Shown here piece by piece: positions 28,349-37,139 of a DNA stretch of 64,000 nt (position 1 is its first letter; every line of letters begins with the position of its first letter). Source of the DNA: Metabacillus dongyingensis (GTDB lineage: Bacteria > Bacillota > Bacilli > Bacillales > Bacillaceae); NCBI RefSeq assembly GCF_019933155.2, contig NZ_CP082944.1:1490001-1554000 (forward strand), read 5' to 3'. Made by a program: the position numbers and the translations under genes. Under the pieces are notes generated by a model that was given only the letters and a program-made list of their open reading frames with translations, was not told the DNA's origin and did no database searches.

Positions 28349-28373
28349 ATACCCGGTAATTCTTTTACAAAAC
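28349..28373 (-). promoter_or_regulatory. Sigma-B promoter of the manganese catalase gene
   Basis: On the minus strand GTTTTG (28373-28368), a 13-bp spacer and GGGTAT (28354-28349) match the general-stress sigma-B consensus GTTTaa-N12-14-GGGTAT. The start codon is 46 bp downstream of the -10. Confidence 0.8.
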
Positions 28374-28549
28374 GTTGGAAGAGTAAAAAGATGAATTAAC
28401 CAGCAGTCATACTTCTGGTCAATTAGGTAAAAGAGGGAGTATAAAGTGAAAATGAGTTTTACCTGACTTTAAAAGTGGCATACTTTATATGGATAAGGCC
28501 GTTTTTGTGTGGAAAAATATTCGTAAATAATCTAAAAGCAGGTGAGGAA

Positions 28550-28690
28550 TTGATTGAAACAAATTCAACAAGATATTGTGAAAACTGCAAAAAAGAAACA
28601 CTCCACACAATAACTGAAGATGCTTTAGAAATAAATTATCTTTGTTCTGCATGTGAGAGAGATGAACATTTAATAAAAACCTTTTTTTAA
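28550..28690 (+). CDS. Small zinc-ribbon protein
   Basis: 46 residues from a TTG start, with two C-x-x-C pairs (YCENC and LCSAC) spaced as in a small zinc ribbon. AGGTGAGG lies just upstream of the TTG at 28550. An ATG at 28475 gives a 71-residue reading but has no ribosome site and adds an unfamiliar hydrophobic lead. Function unknown; a hairpin terminator follows. Confidence 0.6.
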   Translation: MIETNSTRYCENCKKETLHTITEDALEINYLCSACERDEHLIKTFF

Positions 28691-28744
28691 ATTAATTGTT
28701 CTTCTAAATAAAAACAACTTTCTCAAACCTGATTTTCTTAACAT

Positions 28745-28785
28745 TTAAAAAGACTTCTATCGTAAAGATAGAAGTCTTTTTAAAA
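28745..28785. terminator. Bidirectional terminator between zinc-ribbon and RNase J genes
   Basis: AAAAAGACTTCTATC and GATAGAAGTCTTTTT form a 15-bp stem with a 5-base loop and T-runs on both strands. Confidence 0.9.
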
Positions 28786-28855
28786 AAGGTAGATGTACTT
28801 TTGTTCATTTCTGTTAAACCAGGGCATTTAAAAAGAGCAGATCATTCCTGTTTTA

Positions 28856-30523
28856 TTAAACTTCGATAATGATGGGAAGGATCATAGGTCTTCTCTTAGT
28901 TTGAACAAATAAAAAATGCCCAAGTTTTTCTTTTATCTCTTTTTTGATTGCGTTCCATTGGTGGTTTTTCTTTGTTAATAGTGAATTTACAGTTGTTTTT
29001 GTAAGCTGATTAACCTCTCGCAACAGCGCTTCAGAATCACGTGCATAAACAAAACCTCGAGATATAGCATCTGGACCGGAAATGATTTTTGCTTCCGTTT
29101 TGCTTAAAGTGATTACGATAACAAGCATCCCATCTTCTGAAAGCTGTTTCCTGTCTCTTAAAACGATATTGCCAATATCGCCAATACCTAAACCATCAAC
29201 ATATACATTGCCTGCTTGTATTGAACGAGTTTGAACGGCTGTCTGATTCGAAATGTCTACAATATCCCCATTTTTCATAACAAACATATTGTCAGCTGCG
29301 ACACCCACGGATTCAGCCAGTAAACAGTGATGGTGGAGCATTCTGTATTCTCCATGAATAGGGATGAAATATTTAGGTTTCATCAAAGTCAGCATCAGCT
29401 TGAGTTCTTCCTGATAGGCATGGCCTGAAACATGCATTCCAGTTGAACTGCCAGACCCGTATATGACAGTTGCTCCTAAGTTAAACAAGTTATCTATAAT
29501 ACGGGAGACATTTCTTTCATTACCTGGGATTGGGGAAGCTGAAAAAATCACCGTATCTTCAGGCAATACTTCGACATTCCGATAACTGGAGTTTGAAAGT
29601 CTGGCGAGAGCAGCCATTGGTTCACCTTGACTTCCAGTACAAAGGATCGCTACCCGCTCAGGAGGCAATTGATTGATTTCATGTGCTTCAATCAGCATGC
29701 CATCGGGTATTTGAAGGTATCCTTGATCGATAGCCACGGATACCACATTAACCATACTTCGTCCGAGTAAGGCTAATTTTCGATTCGTTATTTTTGCAGC
29801 ATTCACGATCTGCTGAACACGATTTACATTTGAAGCAAAAGTAGAGATGAAAATTTTTCGATTAGCTTTTATGAAAGCTTCTTCTATATGTTCTCCTACG
29901 ATTTGTTCGGAAGGAGTAAATCCTGGCCTTTCAGCATTTGTGCTTTCTGATAAGAGCATCAAAACGCCTTCACTGCCTATTTTGGCCATTTTATGTATGT
30001 CAGTATGCTGATTATTTACCGGGGTCAAATCAAATTTAAAATCCCCGGTATGGACAACAGTTCCTTCAGGGGTATTAAAAACTACGCCAAGACAATCAGG
30101 GATGCTGTGATTTGTTTTAAAGAAACTTAATTTTAGAAATTCAAAATCAATTTTTGATTCTGAGTCAATTCTTATCAGTTGTGTTTCAGCCAAAAGGTTA
30201 TGTTCTTTTAACTTAATCTCGATTAATCCTAAAGTAAGCCTACTCGCATAAATTGGGAGGTTCAGCTGTTTTAAAAGATAGGGGATACCGCCGATGTGAT
30301 CTTCATGTCCATGAGTAACCACTAAACCTTTGATTTTGTCTTTGTTCTCCTGCAGGTAAGCAATATCAGGAATGATCAAATCAATTCCCAATAGACTTTC
30401 ATCGGGAAATTTTGATCCGCAGTCAATGACTACTATTTCATTATCGTACTGTAAGGCATACATGTTTTTACCGATTTCATTTAATCCGCCAAGTGCAAAT
30501 ATTGAAAGCTTTTCACTAGTCAT
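28856..30523 (-). CDS. Ribonuclease J family protein (paralogue)
   Basis: 555 residues, the normal RNase J length. The metallo-beta-lactamase core shows THGHEDHIGG near residue 74, HTGDFKFDLTP and the beta-CASP region with SGSSTGMHVSGHA and PIHGEYRML. It is a 5'-3' exonuclease/endonuclease acting in RNA decay. The usual rnjA neighbour, the small RNA-polymerase gene rpoY, is absent, and instead the gene sits third in an operon with an amidinohydrolase and a small protein, so it is probably an additional paralogue. ATG at 30523 is used with AGGAGG about 12 bp upstream. Confidence 0.9.
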   Translation of the reverse strand: MTSEKLSIFALGGLNEIGKNMYALQYDNEIVVIDCGSKFPDESLLGIDLIIPDIAYLQENKDKIKGLVVTHGHEDHIGGIPYLLKQLNLPIYASRLTLGLIEIKLKEHNLLAETQLIRIDSESKIDFEFLKLSFFKTNHSIPDCLGVVFNTPEGTVVHTGDFKFDLTPVNNQHTDIHKMAKIGSEGVLMLLSESTNAERPGFTPSEQIVGEHIEEAFIKANRKIFISTFASNVNRVQQIVNAAKITNRKLALLGRSMVNVVSVAIDQGYLQIPDGMLIEAHEINQLPPERVAILCTGSQGEPMAALARLSNSSYRNVEVLPEDTVIFSASPIPGNERNVSRIIDNLFNLGATVIYGSGSSTGMHVSGHAYQEELKLMLTLMKPKYFIPIHGEYRMLHHHCLLAESVGVAADNMFVMKNGDIVDISNQTAVQTRSIQAGNVYVDGLGIGDIGNIVLRDRKQLSEDGMLVIVITLSKTEAKIISGPDAISRGFVYARDSEALLREVNQLTKTTVNSLLTKKNHQWNAIKKEIKEKLGHFLFVQTKRRPMILPIIIEV

Positions 30524-30568
30524 CAAAACAAAAATCCTCCTATGTATCTAAACTTTTTTGAGAGTGAA

Positions 30569-31420
30569 TTACGGAATTCGTTTAATTGGCAGCGTGCAGC
30601 AGCGGAATGATCCGCCTGACTTTATAATTTCACTAAAATCAATTTTAATCACATCATACCCGCGCTTGCTTAATTGCTGATTGACTTCTGCGTTTTGAGG
30701 CAAACTGATGATTTTTCTATTTCCTATTGAAAGTACGTTAACACCCATAGAAAACTGTTCTTCTTTAGAAACCTCAATTAAATCAAATCGATTGGCTAAA
30801 AGGTTATATTCACTTTCATTGAGGCCATCTTTATAAATAAGGGCCTCTGTATCTGAAATAATATTGAAGATACAATCTAAATGTAAAATTTCTTTTTTTA
30901 TAGGGATAGGAATGACCGTATAATCTATTAGATGTGATTGGATTTTCTCAATGGCACCGGCTGTTGTCCTTTCACTTAAACCAATATAGACTGTTTTACG
31001 GTCAATAATAACATCGCCGCCTTCAGTCTGATCTTCGACAAGGTCTATGTACTTTATTCCAATGGTATTAAGCCATTCTTTTAGAATTCCTTCTTCTCCC
31101 TGTCTGATTGGCATTTTCATATCTGAAATAAATAAAACCTCTCCTACAGCAAATCCGATATCTCTAGTAAAAACCTGTTCTGGATATTTTTCTTTTGAAG
31201 GAAGGATATGAGTCTCGATTCCGTTATTTTTAAGAGCATTAACAAAAGATTGATGTTGAATGATTGCTTTTTCCACTTGAATATTTTCTTTATGATATCT
31301 TCTTTGAGTCTCATTAATGACCTGACTGATCCTCATAAATCTTGGTTCGCACAGGATTACATTCTTTAAAGAATCATATTCGGAAAAGCAGCTTACTTCT
31401 GATTTATCTTCTTGATGCAT
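30569..31420 (-). CDS. Amidinotransferase/dimethylarginine-hydrolase-like protein (YkgA type)
   Basis: 283 residues of the pentein fold that includes arginine deiminase and dimethylarginine dimethylaminohydrolase. Visible motifs are the N-terminal VILCEPR, VFTRDIGF, EGGDVII, the His region LHLDCIFNII and the C-terminal catalytic-Cys segment GGSFRCCTLP. B. subtilis YkgA has this layout. Substrate is probably a guanidino compound, not proven. ATG at 31420 has GGAGG 8 bp upstream; a TTG at 31435 is an inferior start. Lies between the 84-aa gene (21 bp) and the RNase J gene (45 bp). Confidence 0.85.
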   Translation of the reverse strand: MHQEDKSEVSCFSEYDSLKNVILCEPRFMRISQVINETQRRYHKENIQVEKAIIQHQSFVNALKNNGIETHILPSKEKYPEQVFTRDIGFAVGEVLFISDMKMPIRQGEEGILKEWLNTIGIKYIDLVEDQTEGGDVIIDRKTVYIGLSERTTAGAIEKIQSHLIDYTVIPIPIKKEILHLDCIFNIISDTEALIYKDGLNESEYNLLANRFDLIEVSKEEQFSMGVNVLSIGNRKIISLPQNAEVNQQLSKRGYDVIKIDFSEIIKSGGSFRCCTLPIKRIP

Positions 31421-31441
31421 TCCATTATCCTCCAAATTGTT

Positions 31442-31696
31442 TTAATTGATGCTCTGCAGGGCAACTAGTGTTTCATTTAAATGCATTAAATGTTCTTTAG
31501 CATGATGAACCATCGTTGCCTGTTCTTCATTTTGCAACTCCTGGTGCATAACAGTGCTTAATTGGTCTTTAGCTAACTTTAAAGCTCTTAAGGCTCTTTG
31601 GTATTCATCGGAGTTAAAATTCATTTGGGCGTGAATCACCGCATTTCTTGCTTGTTCTACAAGCTCGAGCATTTCATCAAAATCAGTATGTTCCAT
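31442..31696 (-). CDS. Small helical protein, DUF2564-like
   Basis: 84 residues, almost entirely helical, with two related helical halves (VEQARNAVIHAQMNF and ALRALKLAKDQLS). It resembles small cytosolic Bacillus proteins classed as DUF2564, though I am not certain. GGAGGAAAG precedes ATG. First gene of the operon leading into the amidinohydrolase-like and RNase J genes. Confidence 0.6.
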   Translation of the reverse strand: MEHTDFDEMLELVEQARNAVIHAQMNFNSDEYQRALRALKLAKDQLSTVMHQELQNEEQATMVHHAKEHLMHLNETLVALQSIN

Positions 31697-32004
31697 TATC
31701 TTTCCTCCAAGAGACGCATGATCATAATTTTGTTTTTCACTTTCATAAAACCAGATTATCGTTGAACTAGTTTAACTGCTTCAAATTGATAAGGTGATTG
31801 AATGCATGATTTTCTGCTGGGGCTTTTGCTTGCAGCACGTTTTCTTTATATTGTGCTCAGGTAACATAAGACTCATACAGATAAATGAAATCCCTGTTAA
31901 GATAAACTTTGGTCTGTGTTAAGGGCAAATTTTCCACTCAAGATTAAATCATGCTTTCATAGCTGGTTTATAAAAGCTTTCATTTCTATCGCATTTTGTC
32001 GTAA
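31697..32004. other. Intergenic region without a recognisable gene
   Basis: About 300 bp upstream of the three-gene minus-strand operon and downstream of the MOSC gene. I see no open frame with a ribosome site, no clear sigma-B promoter and no strong hairpin. The promoter of the RNase J operon must lie here. Confidence 0.5.
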
Positions 32005-32723
32005 TCAGCCATCATGTAATGTGATCATGTCACCGGTTTTGACAGATCCTTCTTTTAATACAGCAGCATACACACCAAAAATATTATGATTTTCTTTAAA
32101 GACCGTTTTTAGCACCGTTCGATCAATGATGCCGGAGGAAGGATCAATATTAATGATGGAACAGCGTTCACAGCCTTTTTTAATAACAACTTCCACATCC
32201 CCAATTTTCAATCGTTTACCAGCCCAGGTTTGCTCTGAAAAAGGTTTTTTATTATATAAATCTATGACGATATTTGGCCGAAAACGGAGGTGATTTACTT
32301 CATTGTCTAAGACGTGAGAGATGTATTTTATTGAGGCATCAGTCACCAGAAGAATGTTTTCAACTTCGATTGCACCAAAGGGTGTATAAGCGGGATGATG
32401 TTTTATGCGGGTTAGCCTCTTTTTAGATAATTTCTCAAGCCTTTCAAGGAGGGCTGTATCCTCAAAAGCAAATACTGTTCCCTCTGCTGAAATAACTTCC
32501 ACAGGCGGATAGTTTTCTGGTTTTTCATCACCTTTAAAACGTGCTTTAAAAGTTGTCATCTCAGGCAGTTGTGTTTGAGTTAAATATTTCCCGTCCCCAG
32601 TCTTGAATCCGTGACTTCGATCTCCATATAATCCATGTCCCAATACATTTACTTGATTAATTTTTTCCCCGTGAATGATTTTACCGGATACCTTATTATT
32701 TCTTTCACATTACCAATTATCAT
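32005..32723 (-). pseudogene. MOSC-domain protein, frameshifted near the N-terminus
   Basis: The domain body (212 residues from 32643) shows GDRSHGF, RFRPNIVIDL and the cysteine-bearing GCERCSIINIDP of MOSC proteins, which bind sulfur-activated or molybdenum-cofactor substrates. The family N-terminus, IRYPVKSF, is encoded upstream from ATG 32723 (with GGAAGGTG before it) but in a different frame. The switch occurs at a run of four C on the plus strand (32667-32670); five would restore one continuous reading frame. In the present sequence the upstream frame stops at a TAA soon after. It is either a recent frameshift or an error in the sequence. Confidence 0.75.
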
Positions 32724-32812
32724 AAGATTTTCACCTTCCTTTTAGCTTTCTCATCTTATACGCGCACCCTTTCCCGTTCCCAAAAATAAATTGGGTGGAG
32801 GAGGGATAATAC

Positions 32813-33592
32813 GTGAAGCTCATATATGATAAAATCAGCCTTGATAAAAACGAAGCTATACTTGGCGACTGGGAAAGAAAAGCATTTCATTTATTCTCAG
32901 AAAAAATACAAAACAAGGAGCTTAAATTTCCTTGCATACCAGCGACACAAGGGTTTGCTATGAATCACTTTAGATATGCGTTCATAGATGATCCGCTTGA
33001 CATGAACTCTCTCTCTGATTTTGCCGGCAAGTTCACCTATTATTCCGAAATCTCTAAAACGACTGGAACATACTCTTCACTTATTGTTTTCTTTAAAAAC
33101 ATACCTGAAACTGAAAGATATACGCCGGAGAATTATGAGGCTCTTTTTTGGAAGATATTATCAAGCATAAAGCAGTTCGATGAGGAGCAATGGCCAATAG
33201 ACATACCAACAGATCCGGAAAATAAACTCTGGGAGTACTGTTTCGCTGGGGAAAAGTACTTTATGTATTGTGCAACCCCCAGTCATCGTCACAGAAATAG
33301 CCGTTTTTTTCCTTATCTCATGTTAGCAATTACACCACGCTGGGTGTTAAATGAATTCGAAAAGAATAAAATCCTCAGCAGCAAAGTGAAAAAAGAGATA
33401 AGGAGAAGATTAAATCAATATGATACAATTTCCCCTCATCCGGATTTGAATCAGTATGGGAAAGAAGATAATTATGAATGGAAGCAGTATTTCCTGCGGG
33501 ATGATCATTCATCACCCAAGTCCTGTCCATTCTCAGGCTATGGGAAAAATGACATAAACTCTGAGTCTAAGAAAAATAAGAATAATCTTTGA
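32813..33592 (+). CDS. YqcI/YcgG family protein
   Basis: 259 residues. FPCIPATQGFAMNHFRYAF at about 39-57 and the central EYCFAGEKYFMYCATPSHRHRNSR-type block with SRFFPYLMLAITPRW are the family signature; a proposed heme/guanidino chemistry exists for related proteins, but the role in Bacillus is unknown. The C-terminus ends DDHSSPKSCPF. GTG at 32813 is supported by GGAGGAGGG 7 bp upstream. Transcribed away from the MOSC gene and towards the LysE gene. Confidence 0.8.
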   Translation: MKLIYDKISLDKNEAILGDWERKAFHLFSEKIQNKELKFPCIPATQGFAMNHFRYAFIDDPLDMNSLSDFAGKFTYYSEISKTTGTYSSLIVFFKNIPETERYTPENYEALFWKILSSIKQFDEEQWPIDIPTDPENKLWEYCFAGEKYFMYCATPSHRHRNSRFFPYLMLAITPRWVLNEFEKNKILSSKVKKEIRRRLNQYDTISPHPDLNQYGKEDNYEWKQYFLRDDHSSPKSCPFSGYGKNDINSESKKNKNNL

Positions 33593-33595
33593 GTT

Positions 33596-34222
33596 TTAAA
33601 ATAAAATCACCCATGCATGATAGCCAAAATAGATTCCAAATCCAATCATCGATAATGATGAGAGGAATGAGATTGCGATCAATATTTTAGAGTGAAGGAA
33701 CTTTCTTGCATAGCTTGAGACTGCGGCCATTGTAAAATCCCAGATTAAAATTCCGCAGATGATAGCAGTACTGTATAATAGAAGCTGATTGACACTGGAA
33801 CTGGAAACAGTTTTAGCTAAAACTGATCCATAAATGCCTAACCAGAACATAATAGTCAGCGGATTTGAAACAGACATGACAAATCCTGATAAAAATGAGC
33901 TTAAGCCCGAATTTTTCATAGAAGCATCATTCCTGATATGTATTTCTCTTATGCTCAAAAGACTTTCGATCCCTGAGTAAATAAGGACAAAGAAACCAAA
34001 AATCCAAAGAAACGTTTTCATAAATGAAGAGTCAATAAAGTGAATCACACCAAAATATACAAGCATCATATAAAGAAGATCAGCGAGCAGCGCTCCTATC
34101 CCAAAAATCCATGCATGAAAAAATCCCTTTTTTATACCGCGATTAAGCTGAGCTGCATTTACAGGACCAATAGGTGCTGCCAGAGAAATACCAAGGATCA
34201 TATAGGTTAAGAAAATGTTCAA
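33596..34222 (-). CDS. LysE/RhtB-family amino acid exporter
   Basis: 208 residues, about six membrane helices. The LysE signature GISLAAPIGPVNAAQLNRGIKKGF is in the first 40 residues, and SNPLTIMFWLGIYG in the middle is also typical. It exports amino acids or related molecules. TTG at 34222 is taken as start since GGAGGG lies 8 bp upstream and the length then equals the family's; an ATG at 34276 would add an 18-residue unsupported lead. Confidence 0.85.
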   Translation of the reverse strand: MNIFLTYMILGISLAAPIGPVNAAQLNRGIKKGFFHAWIFGIGALLADLLYMMLVYFGVIHFIDSSFMKTFLWIFGFFVLIYSGIESLLSIREIHIRNDASMKNSGLSSFLSGFVMSVSNPLTIMFWLGIYGSVLAKTVSSSSVNQLLLYSTAIICGILIWDFTMAAVSSYARKFLHSKILIAISFLSSLSMIGFGIYFGYHAWVILF

Positions 34223-34702
34223 AGCGGTGCCCTCCAAATTATTTTTATATGTAAGCATATTCCTAAGGATAGGCATGTACCACTTTTTATTAAAGAAATA
34301 GCTTTACTTTTATTCAAATGAGGACGAGGTATTACTTAAGGAGAAACATAAAATGCTCAGAATAACTTTAAGGGGTTCCGTTTAAGGAGAGAAAACAGTA
34401 AATAGCATTAAAACAGCAGGGTAATTCGCATATGAATTAGACCTGCTGTTTTTGTTGATATAACAAGGATTTCAACCGTTTTTGAGTAGAAATAGTTACA
34501 TAATCAGCACCCTTATAATATGAAAGGGCAGGATTGTGGAGGATTCAATTTTCTTTCTACTTTTGTTAAAGGGCCATATTGTCGAATAAGAAAATCCAGA
34601 TAGTCCGGAATTAATATCTCTTTCCTTTTAAAGAATTTGTTAAAATAAATAAAGTAATCATTCATTAACATTGTTAGTCAGACACCAGGAAGAGGTAATA
34701 CC
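34223..34702. other. Intergenic region with terminator-like hairpin and a dispersed-repeat copy
   Basis: Contains a strong hairpin at 34411-34454 (AAACAGCAGG / CCTGCTGTTTTT with an inner TAATTC/GAATTA stem) and, at about 34520-34600, pieces of the dispersed repeat family seen through to 48.6 kb (AAAGGGCAGGATTG; GGGCCATATTGTCGAATAAG). No gene seen. Confidence 0.7.
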
Positions 34703-35602
34703 ATGGTAAGATTCATGTACATATTTTGTTTGATTGTATGGGGACTTAATTTTATTGCGGTAAAAATTCAAGGAACACCAGTAAGCTTGGAATTATCCTT
34801 AACTTATCGTTTAGTTATAACATCCTTTTTATTTTTGGTTCTTGTTTGGTTCCTTCGCCCAAAGGGGAGACCAACAAGAAAAGATATTCCATTTGTAATG
34901 GTGTTTGGTATATGTAACTTTGCATTAAGCTATTTGTGCCTTTATTACGCCACAATTTTGAGTACGGCAGCAATCGTAACACTGGTTTTTTCGTTAAAAG
35001 TGATTTTGACTCCGATAGCTCTCCGAATTTTTTTAAAAGAAAAATTACATTCACGGGTTTTAATTGGGGGAACTCTAGGTGTATTGGGCGTATGTATTCT
35101 TATCTATCCGACTTTGGAAAATTTTCAAGGGTTCAATGACATAAAAGGAATTATGATTGCTTTCCTAGGTACACTTCTGACGTCAGTTGGTGACGCCAGC
35201 TCGGCAAGAAATGCTAATCGAAAGGTTGATCCAATTTATGCAAATGCAATTGGATTTACAGTGGGCAGTATATTGATGGGGGCAATTGTATTGTTCCAAG
35301 GTCAAGAATTTATAATTCCAAGATCTGTTTCATACTTATCTGCGTTGTTATATTTAACTCTGGTTGCTTCATTTGCGGCATGGTTATTTTATTTGAAGCT
35401 TGTAGAAAGAATTGGAGGAGCTCAAAGCGGCTATATGGTCGCTCTTTTCCCAGCTATTGGTGGAGTGGCCTCTGTTTTTATCGGTGAGTCAGATCCATCA
35501 GTGTATTTATTTGCTGGTTGCCTATTTAGCTGTATTGGCGCTGCAATTGCTTTAGGATTTGGAATAAGAAATCAGAATGTGAAGCTGCCTTTCAGGATTT
35601 AG
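34703..35602 (+). CDS. EamA/DMT-family transporter
   Basis: 299 residues with ten predicted membrane helices in two EamA repeats. The first begins FCLIVWGLNFIAVKIQG, and the end of the first repeat shows SLKVILTPIALRIFLKEKL, typical of the drug/metabolite transporter superfamily. Likely an exporter of amino acids or metabolites. AGGAAGAGG precedes ATG 34703. Single gene flanked by repeat-bearing spacers. Confidence 0.85.
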   Translation: MVRFMYIFCLIVWGLNFIAVKIQGTPVSLELSLTYRLVITSFLFLVLVWFLRPKGRPTRKDIPFVMVFGICNFALSYLCLYYATILSTAAIVTLVFSLKVILTPIALRIFLKEKLHSRVLIGGTLGVLGVCILIYPTLENFQGFNDIKGIMIAFLGTLLTSVGDASSARNANRKVDPIYANAIGFTVGSILMGAIVLFQGQEFIIPRSVSYLSALLYLTLVASFAAWLFYLKLVERIGGAQSGYMVALFPAIGGVASVFIGESDPSVYLFAGCLFSCIGAAIALGFGIRNQNVKLPFRI

Positions 35603-36036
35603 TAAGAAGGAATTTACTTATTAATTTAATAATTGCACTCATTTAATGAATGGAATCTCAGGTTATTGACAAAGAATCCAGAAGAAAATCTAGCTATTTA
35701 ACTTAATAGGCTTATTGAGCTAACCAGCTTAAATAGTAATCTTCAACCAATCGGGGGCGATTGCTTAACAAAGTGTCGTCTCTTCTTATTGAAGGAAAGG
35801 GCAGTTTAACGGAGTAAGCGGATTCAGAAGTTCTTCTGTATAATGGCCAATTAATTGAATAAAGAAGAAGTTTTTTAACAGTCAATCTAAGGGTTGTTTT
35901 GTTAAAATTTACTGGAATTAAAGATATAGCAAAATTTTATAGCGATTTTACAATACATCCTTTGCAATAAGATTGCATAATGATCTATTGTAAAGGATGC
36001 CTATTTCATATACTTACCTAAAGGAGAGTGTAACTT
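35603..36036. other. Intergenic spacer carrying dispersed repeat
   Basis: Region 35738-35870 is a composite repeat copy: CAATCGGGGGCGATTGCTTA, AAGTGTCGTCTCTTCTTATTG, AGGGCAGTTTAACGGAGTAA, GCGGATTCAGAAGTT. The GGCGA...TCGCC parts can pair. The last 100 bp holds the likely hxlR promoter region. No gene seen. Confidence 0.7.
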
Positions 36037-36399
36037 ATGCGACGCAAAACCTGTGTTCCGACTGGCGTTGAACGAAAAGACACTGGTTTTGGATATACGT
36101 TGTCCTTAATAGGCGGTAAATATAAAATGATCATTATATATTGGCTGTCTGAAAATAAGGTTATGCGGCATAATGAGCTGAAGCGAAGTATCGGTATCAT
36201 TTCTTTTAAAACGCTAAGCATCATGTTAAAAGAGCTTGAGGCAGATGGTCTTATCATACGCAAGGAATTTCCCCAAGTGCCTCCAAAAGTTGAATATTCA
36301 TTATCTGACCGTGGTCTTTCTCTCGTTCCATTGTTAAATATGATGTGCGAATGGGGAGAGAAAAACCGTTTGCCAATTCTGGAGGATGTACAGAGGTAG
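36037..36399 (+). CDS. HxlR-family transcriptional regulator
   Basis: 120 residues, a winged-helix protein. Cys6 in RRKTCVPTG sits where redox-sensing HxlR/YodB-type regulators carry their conserved N-terminal Cys. LIGGKYKMIIIYWL, HNELKRSIGIISFKTLS and GLIIRKEFPQVPPKVEYSLSD follow the family order. AAAGGAG precedes ATG. It converges on a flavodoxin-fold oxidoreductase gene, and related regulators control quinone- and electrophile-detoxifying genes; that target is inferred from position. Confidence 0.88.
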   Translation: MRRKTCVPTGVERKDTGFGYTLSLIGGKYKMIIIYWLSENKVMRHNELKRSIGIISFKTLSIMLKELEADGLIIRKEFPQVPPKVEYSLSDRGLSLVPLLNMMCEWGEKNRLPILEDVQR

Positions 36400-36419
36400 G
36401 CGTAGCTATTTTGTTTAAA

Positions 36420-36462
36420 TCAAAAGAAGTATTTCCTCAATAAAAATACTTCTTTTTTATAG
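36420..36462. terminator. Terminator between hxlR-like and oxidoreductase genes
   Basis: AAAAGAAGTATTT at 36422-36434 pairs with AAATACTTCTTTT at 36444-36456, with T-rich flank. It can serve both convergent genes. Confidence 0.85.
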
Positions 36463-36480
36463 CTTTAATTAAGCTGCCTA

Positions 36481-37041
36481 TTACAGGTTGTCAACAAAAT
36501 TCAAATAATCCTGAGCGCTTTTTTCCAATTCGCTTGCACCCGACTCATTTTCTTCTTGTTCGTTTCCACCCGGCTCATTTTCTTTGCCATAAAACGCAAA
36601 GAACGAACGATAATCTGCACTGCAATATAGGAAGGTCGTTTCAAATGGAACTAATAGTTGTTCAAGTGTATACTGATATCTTCCATTTTTACTATAATCC
36701 TCTTTTTTGATTCCTGCAGATACACCTAAAGCAATTTTACGATTCTTTAATTTATCTCCGCCATTTGAACCATAAGCCCATCCATAAGCTAAAACATCGT
36801 CAAACCATTTTTTAAGGAGAGGCGGACAATTAAACCAATATATAGGGAACTGCAAAACAAGATTACCATGTGATTCAACCAATTTTTGTTCTTTTTCCAC
36901 GTCTATGTTTCCATCAGGGTAAACTTTAGTCAATTCGTGAACAGTAAACTTTTCCGGATACTTTTTCAGTTCTTCTACCCATCGCTTATTAATAACGGAT
37001 GTTTCTATGCTGGGATGTGTTACGATAACAAGAGTTTTCAA
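36481..37041 (-). CDS. NAD(P)H oxidoreductase, flavodoxin-like fold (quinone reductase type)
   Basis: 186 residues. VIVTHPSIETSVINKRW at the N-terminus, VLQFPIYWFNCPPLLKKWFDDVLAYGWAYG in the middle and the flavin-binding layout are those of NAD(P)H dehydrogenase (quinone)/YwrO/KefF-type enzymes. A short Glu/Asn-rich repeat (EPGGNEQEENESG) near residue 155 is unusual for the family. TTG start at 37041 with AGGAGG 8 bp upstream. Upstream lies an inverted repeat suited to an HxlR dimer. Confidence 0.85.
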   Translation of the reverse strand: MKTLVIVTHPSIETSVINKRWVEELKKYPEKFTVHELTKVYPDGNIDVEKEQKLVESHGNLVLQFPIYWFNCPPLLKKWFDDVLAYGWAYGSNGGDKLKNRKIALGVSAGIKKEDYSKNGRYQYTLEQLLVPFETTFLYCSADYRSFFAFYGKENEPGGNEQEENESGASELEKSAQDYLNFVDNL

Positions 37042-37097
37042 AGAATTGTCCTCCTAAAGTATTATTTATATCTTGATAATAAAGTGCAAACTGCAAA

Positions 37098-37134
37098 TAT
37101 GTAAGTATGCACTTTTAGTACAGGTACTTACATA
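37098..37134. promoter_or_regulatory. Inverted repeat, candidate HxlR operator
   Basis: TATGTAAGTA at 37098-37107 and TACTTACATA at 37125-37134 form a perfect 10-bp inverted repeat, with TTAGTACAG between. It lies about 60 bp upstream of the oxidoreductase start, where HxlR/YodB-type operators with TACT/AGTA cores are found. Confidence 0.5.
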
Positions 37135-37139
37135 AAGGT

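Noticed and set aside
28475..28549. N-terminal extension of the zinc-ribbon protein from ATG 28475
   Set aside because: No ribosome site; the TTG at 28550 has one and begins the conserved-looking part.
34222..34276. Longer start for the LysE-type exporter
   Set aside because: Adds 18 residues not seen in the family; the TTG at 34222 follows GGAGGG.
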